Source: JAMLIN01 sp041676645
GTDB taxonomy: Bacteria; Pseudomonadota; Gammaproteobacteria; Burkholderiales; Burkholderiaceae_E
NCBI GenBank assembly: GCA_041676645.1
Contig: JBAYRO010000120.1
Location: forward strand, 1 to 8,040
Reading direction: 5' to 3'
Length of the DNA: 8,040 nt
Shown here: in pieces, positions 4,389 through 8,040 of the stretch
Layout of the letters: each line of letters starts with the position of its first letter
Numbering within the stretch: the first letter of the stretch is position 1
Translations under genes and position numbers: made by a program
Notes under the pieces: generated by a model
What the model was told of the DNA's origin: nothing
The model's input: the letters and a program-made list of their open reading frames with translations, nothing else
Database searches by the model: none

Positions 4389-6767
4389 TCACGCGGGGCC
4401 ACTGCGCAGCGTCGTCGGCTCCAAGCTGATCACGCCGGCCGCCATGAGCGCCTCGTAGCGCTCGCGGCTCTCGCCCAGCACATCGCGCATCACATCGAGG
4501 GTATCCGCCCCGAGCAGGGGCGCGGTGCCGCGCAGCGGCAGGCGCCGGCCGTCGATTCGCCAGGCCAGCGCGATCTGGCGCTGCTCGCCGATATGCTCGC
4601 GCCGGGTGTCGAAGTAGAAATCCCGGCGCGCGTGCTGTTCCTGCCCCATGGTCTCCTCGGGCGTGAGCACCGGCGCGGCGAGCACGCCCAGTTCCTGGAG
4701 CTGCCCGCTGGTTTCGAGCGCGTCCCGGCCGCGCGTCCATTCGGCCAGCGCGGCATCGATCTCGTCCTCGCGCGCGCGGCGTGCCTCGATGTCCGCGAGC
4801 GCCGGATCGAGCCAGTCCTCCCGGCCAATGGCGCGTGCCAGCGCCCGCCATGCCTGCGGCGAATCCGCCGCGATCACGATCCAGCGGTCCTTGCCCGCGG
4901 CCGGGTAGACGCCGTGCGGCACCATGGTGACATGACGATTGCCGATCCGCGGCGGCTCGCGCCCGGTCGCCGATCGCGCGAGCAGCGCCGGCGCAGTGAA
5001 GGGCAGCAGGCACTCGACCTGGCTGATGTTGAGCCACTGCCCCTGGCCCGTGCGTCGCCGGTGCACCAGCGCCGCCAGTATCGCCGCGGCGCCGTAGAGG
5101 CCACCGATGGGGTCGCCGTAGGCGATGTGGCCCATCATCGGCGGCCACGATGCGTTGCCGCGAAAGCTCGGCATCCCCGAAGCCTGCTCGAGGGTCGAAC
5201 CGTAGGCCCGGGTGTCGGAGAGCTCGTTGCCCGAGCCGAAAGCCGACATCGACAGCATCACCAGGTCGTCGCGATCCCGCGAGAGCTCGGCCCAGCCCAT
5301 GCCGAGGCGCTCGATCACGCCGGCCGCATGGTTCTCCACCGCGACATCGCTCGCGGCAACGAGGCGGCGGGCGAGCTCGCGGCCTTCCGGTGTCGTCAGG
5401 TCGAAGCTCACGCTGCGCTTGCCGCGGTTGACCGCGGCGAAGCGGCAGCTCTTCTCGTGCTGGCGGGCCGCGATCGCTTCCGCCTCCCATTGCGTTCCGC
5501 GCCACCAGTCGGGATAGCGACCGGCCTCGACCTTGATCACATCGGCACCCAGGTCCGCCAGGATCCGCGTCGCGATCGGTCCGGCCCAGCCCATCGAGAA
5601 ATCCGTGACCCGCAAGCCGGCCAGCAGCGCATCGGTCCTGCCGTCGCCGGCGCCCGGGTCCCGGCCGGCGTCCGCACGCGCACCGGCACCCAGCCTGGCG
5701 GCCTCGCCGCCGGCCGCCGGATCTCCGGCCACCCCCGGCGCCGCCACCCGCAGCGGCGAACCGGGGGCGATCAGCTCCGGCCGGTCCGCAAGCGGCGCGA
5801 TGGTGCCGCGCCGGGTAAAGACGGGATGCGCCGCCAGCTCGCCCGCATCGGGCACCACCACCAGGGGGACCTTCATCTCCCGCGCGATCGCCGCCCATTC
5901 ATGGGCGGTCTTCTCGCGGAACCTCTCGTCGAGGATGGCTTCCAGCTCGTCGGCCCGCTCGGCGCGCAGGTGGATCGTCGCCAGCCCCGGATCTGCGGCA
6001 AGATCCGGCCGCTCGAGCATCCCGCAGAACGCGGCCCATTGCGCAGGCGTGATGACCGTCGTGCCGAGCCAGCCCTCCCGACAGCGATGGATGCTGATCG
6101 GGCAGGTCGGCAGGAAGCGGTTGACGCCGAGCCGCGGTACCGGGCGATCATGCATCTGGGCATCGGCCACCTGCAGCTCGCCGAGCACCATGCACGCTTC
6201 GAGGATGCTCACTTCGACACGGCGGTGCCCGCCATCATCGAGCAGGGCCGCCAGCGCCGCGCTCATCGCGGTGGCGCCGCCGATGACCGCCGCCTGGATG
6301 TCGCCGAGCTGGTGGGGCGGCCCCTGGACCGGCCCGCAGGGGAAGATCATGCCGGTGAGCGCCTGCGCGAGGCTGTCGGCGCCGCGCCAGTGCGCCAGCG
6401 GACCATCGAGCCCGAACCAGCTCAGCTCGATGCTCGCCCGCATCGGCCTGGCGGCCAGCGCATGCCGGGGCGCCGCCTCGCCGACCAGCAGCAGCTCGCT
6501 TTCGGCGACGGCGGCCTCGAGCTCGGCCGCGGGCAGGTCCTGCTTGCCCTGGTCGAGCCAGGCGAACAGCAGTCCTTCGGTCCGGGGCGCATCGGGCAGC
6601 TCGCGCCGGCGCCGCAGGGGATCGCCGCCCTCGGGCTCGAGCCGGCGCACCGAGGCGCCGAGGTCGGCGAGCATCCGCGCGCACCAGGCGGCGGCCACGC
6701 CGCCACCGATCTCGACCACGCGGATGCCGCCCAGGGGGCCATCGCCCAGAAGGCCATTCGTCGCCAT
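4389..6767 (-). CDS. Tandem double-domain CaiB/BaiF CoA-transferase
   Basis: This 792-residue protein is about twice the family's usual length and contains two family III CoA-transferase units. Unit 1 (about 8-340) begins PLGGIRVVEIGGGVAAAWCARMLADLGA and carries Asp156 in LGDIQAAVIGGATAMSAALAALL. Unit 2 (about 381-785) begins LLAGLRVTDFSMGWAGPIATRILADLGADVIKVE and carries the family block NRGKRSVSFDLTTPEGREL at 447-465 and Asp552 in GDPIGGLYGAAAILAAL. Both aspartates align with the catalytic one of formyl-CoA transferase. The units are joined by a Gly/Ala/Asp-rich linker at about 345-381. Unit 1 lacks the NRGKRSV...ENxxPG stretch of unit 2. Single-unit enzymes dimerise as interlocked rings, so a fused pair may act as a pseudo-dimer. 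The start is set by AGGAG at 6777-6773, five bases upstream; an in-frame ATG 27 codons earlier lacks such support. It is divergent from the carboxylase gene, suggesting shared control and pathway. Substrate unknown. Confidence 0.94.
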   Translation of the reverse strand: MATNGLLGDGPLGGIRVVEIGGGVAAAWCARMLADLGASVRRLEPEGGDPLRRRRELPDAPRTEGLLFAWLDQGKQDLPAAELEAAVAESELLLVGEAAPRHALAARPMRASIELSWFGLDGPLAHWRGADSLAQALTGMIFPCGPVQGPPHQLGDIQAAVIGGATAMSAALAALLDDGGHRRVEVSILEACMVLGELQVADAQMHDRPVPRLGVNRFLPTCPISIHRCREGWLGTTVITPAQWAAFCGMLERPDLAADPGLATIHLRAERADELEAILDERFREKTAHEWAAIAREMKVPLVVVPDAGELAAHPVFTRRGTIAPLADRPELIAPGSPLRVAAPGVAGDPAAGGEAARLGAGARADAGRDPGAGDGRTDALLAGLRVTDFSMGWAGPIATRILADLGADVIKVEAGRYPDWWRGTQWEAEAIAARQHEKSCRFAAVNRGKRSVSFDLTTPEGRELARRLVAASDVAVENHAAGVIERLGMGWAELSRDRDDLVMLSMSAFGSGNELSDTRAYGSTLEQASGMPSFRGNASWPPMMGHIAYGDPIGGLYGAAAILAALVHRRRTGQGQWLNISQVECLLPFTAPALLARSATGREPPRIGNRHVTMVPHGVYPAAGKDRWIVIAADSPQAWRALARAIGREDWLDPALADIEARRAREDEIDAALAEWTRGRDALETSGQLQELGVLAAPVLTPEETMGQEQHARRDFYFDTRREHIGEQRQIALAWRIDGRRLPLRGTAPLLGADTLDVMRDVLGESRERYEALMAAGVISLEPTTLRSGPA

Positions 6768-6771
6768 GAAA

Positions 6772-6777
6772 TCTCCT
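6772..6777 (-). promoter_or_regulatory. Ribosome-binding site fixing the double CoA-transferase start
   Basis: On the minus strand AGGAGA sits just ahead of the ATG at 6767-6765. It favours the 792-residue form, which begins MATNGLLGDGPLGG, over an 819-residue form from position 6848 whose extra residues are Arg/Ala-rich and unlike the family. Confidence 0.85.
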
Positions 6778-6856
6778 GCGCGGTCGCCGGAAAACGGCCA
6801 CGCCGCCGGCCTTGCCGCAGCGTGCTTTCTTGACCGCTTCCCGGGCACCTTCTATC

Positions 6857-6870
6857 CTGACAAATGTCAG
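6857..6870. promoter_or_regulatory. Palindromic operator candidate between divergent carboxylase and CoA-transferase genes
   Basis: CTGACA-aa-TGTCAG is a perfect inverted repeat with 6-bp arms. It lies in the 175-nt gap between the divergent starts at 6767 and 6943, about 90 bp from the former and 72 bp from the latter. Short palindromes of this form are common operators of TetR-type repressors that control acyl-CoA genes, but no regulator gene is in the window. CTGACA resembles a -35 element on either strand, though no good -10 follows at the right spacing. Confidence 0.5.
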
Positions 6871-6942
6871 TCTGCCATCGTAGCGCGTCGCTGCCCAGCC
6901 CGTTCGGCGGCGACGTTCCAGGAATCGACCGGAAAACTCCCC

Positions 6943-8040
<1,098 letters not shown>

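Noticed and set aside
3425..4402. A 325-codon minus-strand frame opposite the class II aldolase
   Set aside because: No family resemblance; it crosses the second palindrome and is antisense to a gene with a strong ribosome site and metal-binding motifs.
4222..5898. A 558-codon minus-strand frame overlapping the double CoA-transferase in another phase
   Set aside because: It has Arg/Gly/Ala-rich shadow composition. The alternative phase contains the family motifs.
4593..6833. A 746-codon open frame on the plus strand opposite the double CoA-transferase
   Set aside because: It is an antisense shadow caused by GC-rich third positions. Its translation is rich in Arg, Gly, His and Ala with no recognisable domain, while the minus strand encodes a clear two-unit enzyme.
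6768..6848. An upstream in-frame start giving the double CoA-transferase 27 more residues
   Set aside because: The extra residues are Arg/Ala-rich, while AGGAG lies directly before the ATG at 6767.

Overview
The window is GC-rich DNA with tightly packed genes. Shine-Dalgarno sites are clear and start/stop codons overlap (ATGA) in two places. Every recognisable product (CaiB/BaiF CoA-transferases, DUF805, Phd/VapC, PaaI thioesterase, YajO-like aldo/keto reductase, class II aldolase, biotin carboxylase) is common in Pseudomonadota. A beta- or gammaproteobacterium is the best guess, but no gene here fixes the genus. There are no RNA genes, CRISPR arrays, transposase genes or phage genes.

Layout, left to right. 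(1) Positions 1-947, minus strand: a two-gene unit of a DUF805 membrane protein followed, with an ATGA overlap, by a family III CoA-transferase that runs off the left edge. (2) 948-1146: an intergenic region with a good sigma70-type promoter whose -35/-10 spacer holds a palindrome. It drives (3) a Phd/YefM-VapC toxin-antitoxin pair at 1147-1784, plus strand. (4) 1800-3227, minus strand: a YajO-like aldo/keto reductase followed by a PaaI-type thioesterase, ending only 15 nt from the VapC stop. (5) 3228-3448: a divergent intergenic region dominated by a perfect palindrome with 24-bp arms and a 2-nt centre. (6) 3449-4216, plus strand: a class II aldolase/adducin-family protein. (7) 4217-4388: a convergent gap with a second long inverted repeat (14-bp arms). 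(8) 4389-6767, minus strand: a 792-residue protein made of two CoA-transferase III units joined by a Gly/Ala-rich linker. (9) 6768-6942: a divergent control region with the palindrome CTGACAAATGTCAG. (10) 6943 to the right edge, plus strand: the N-terminal biotin carboxylase domain of an acyl-CoA or pyruvate-type carboxylase. No gene-free stretch exceeds 300 bases.

The metabolic genes share an acyl-CoA theme: CoA transfer between carboxylic acids (two genes), thioester hydrolysis, biotin-dependent carboxylation, and carbonyl or aldol chemistry. This fits accessory catabolism of a carboxylic acid through CoA thioesters, but no substrate can be read from the sequence. The toxin-antitoxin pair and the two palindromic elements flanking the aldolase gene suggest a region that has been rearranged. 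I did not find a clearly new multi-gene system. The most unusual items are the two palindromes, the asymmetric double CoA-transferase, and the carboxylase whose sequence hints at a large single-chain enzyme.
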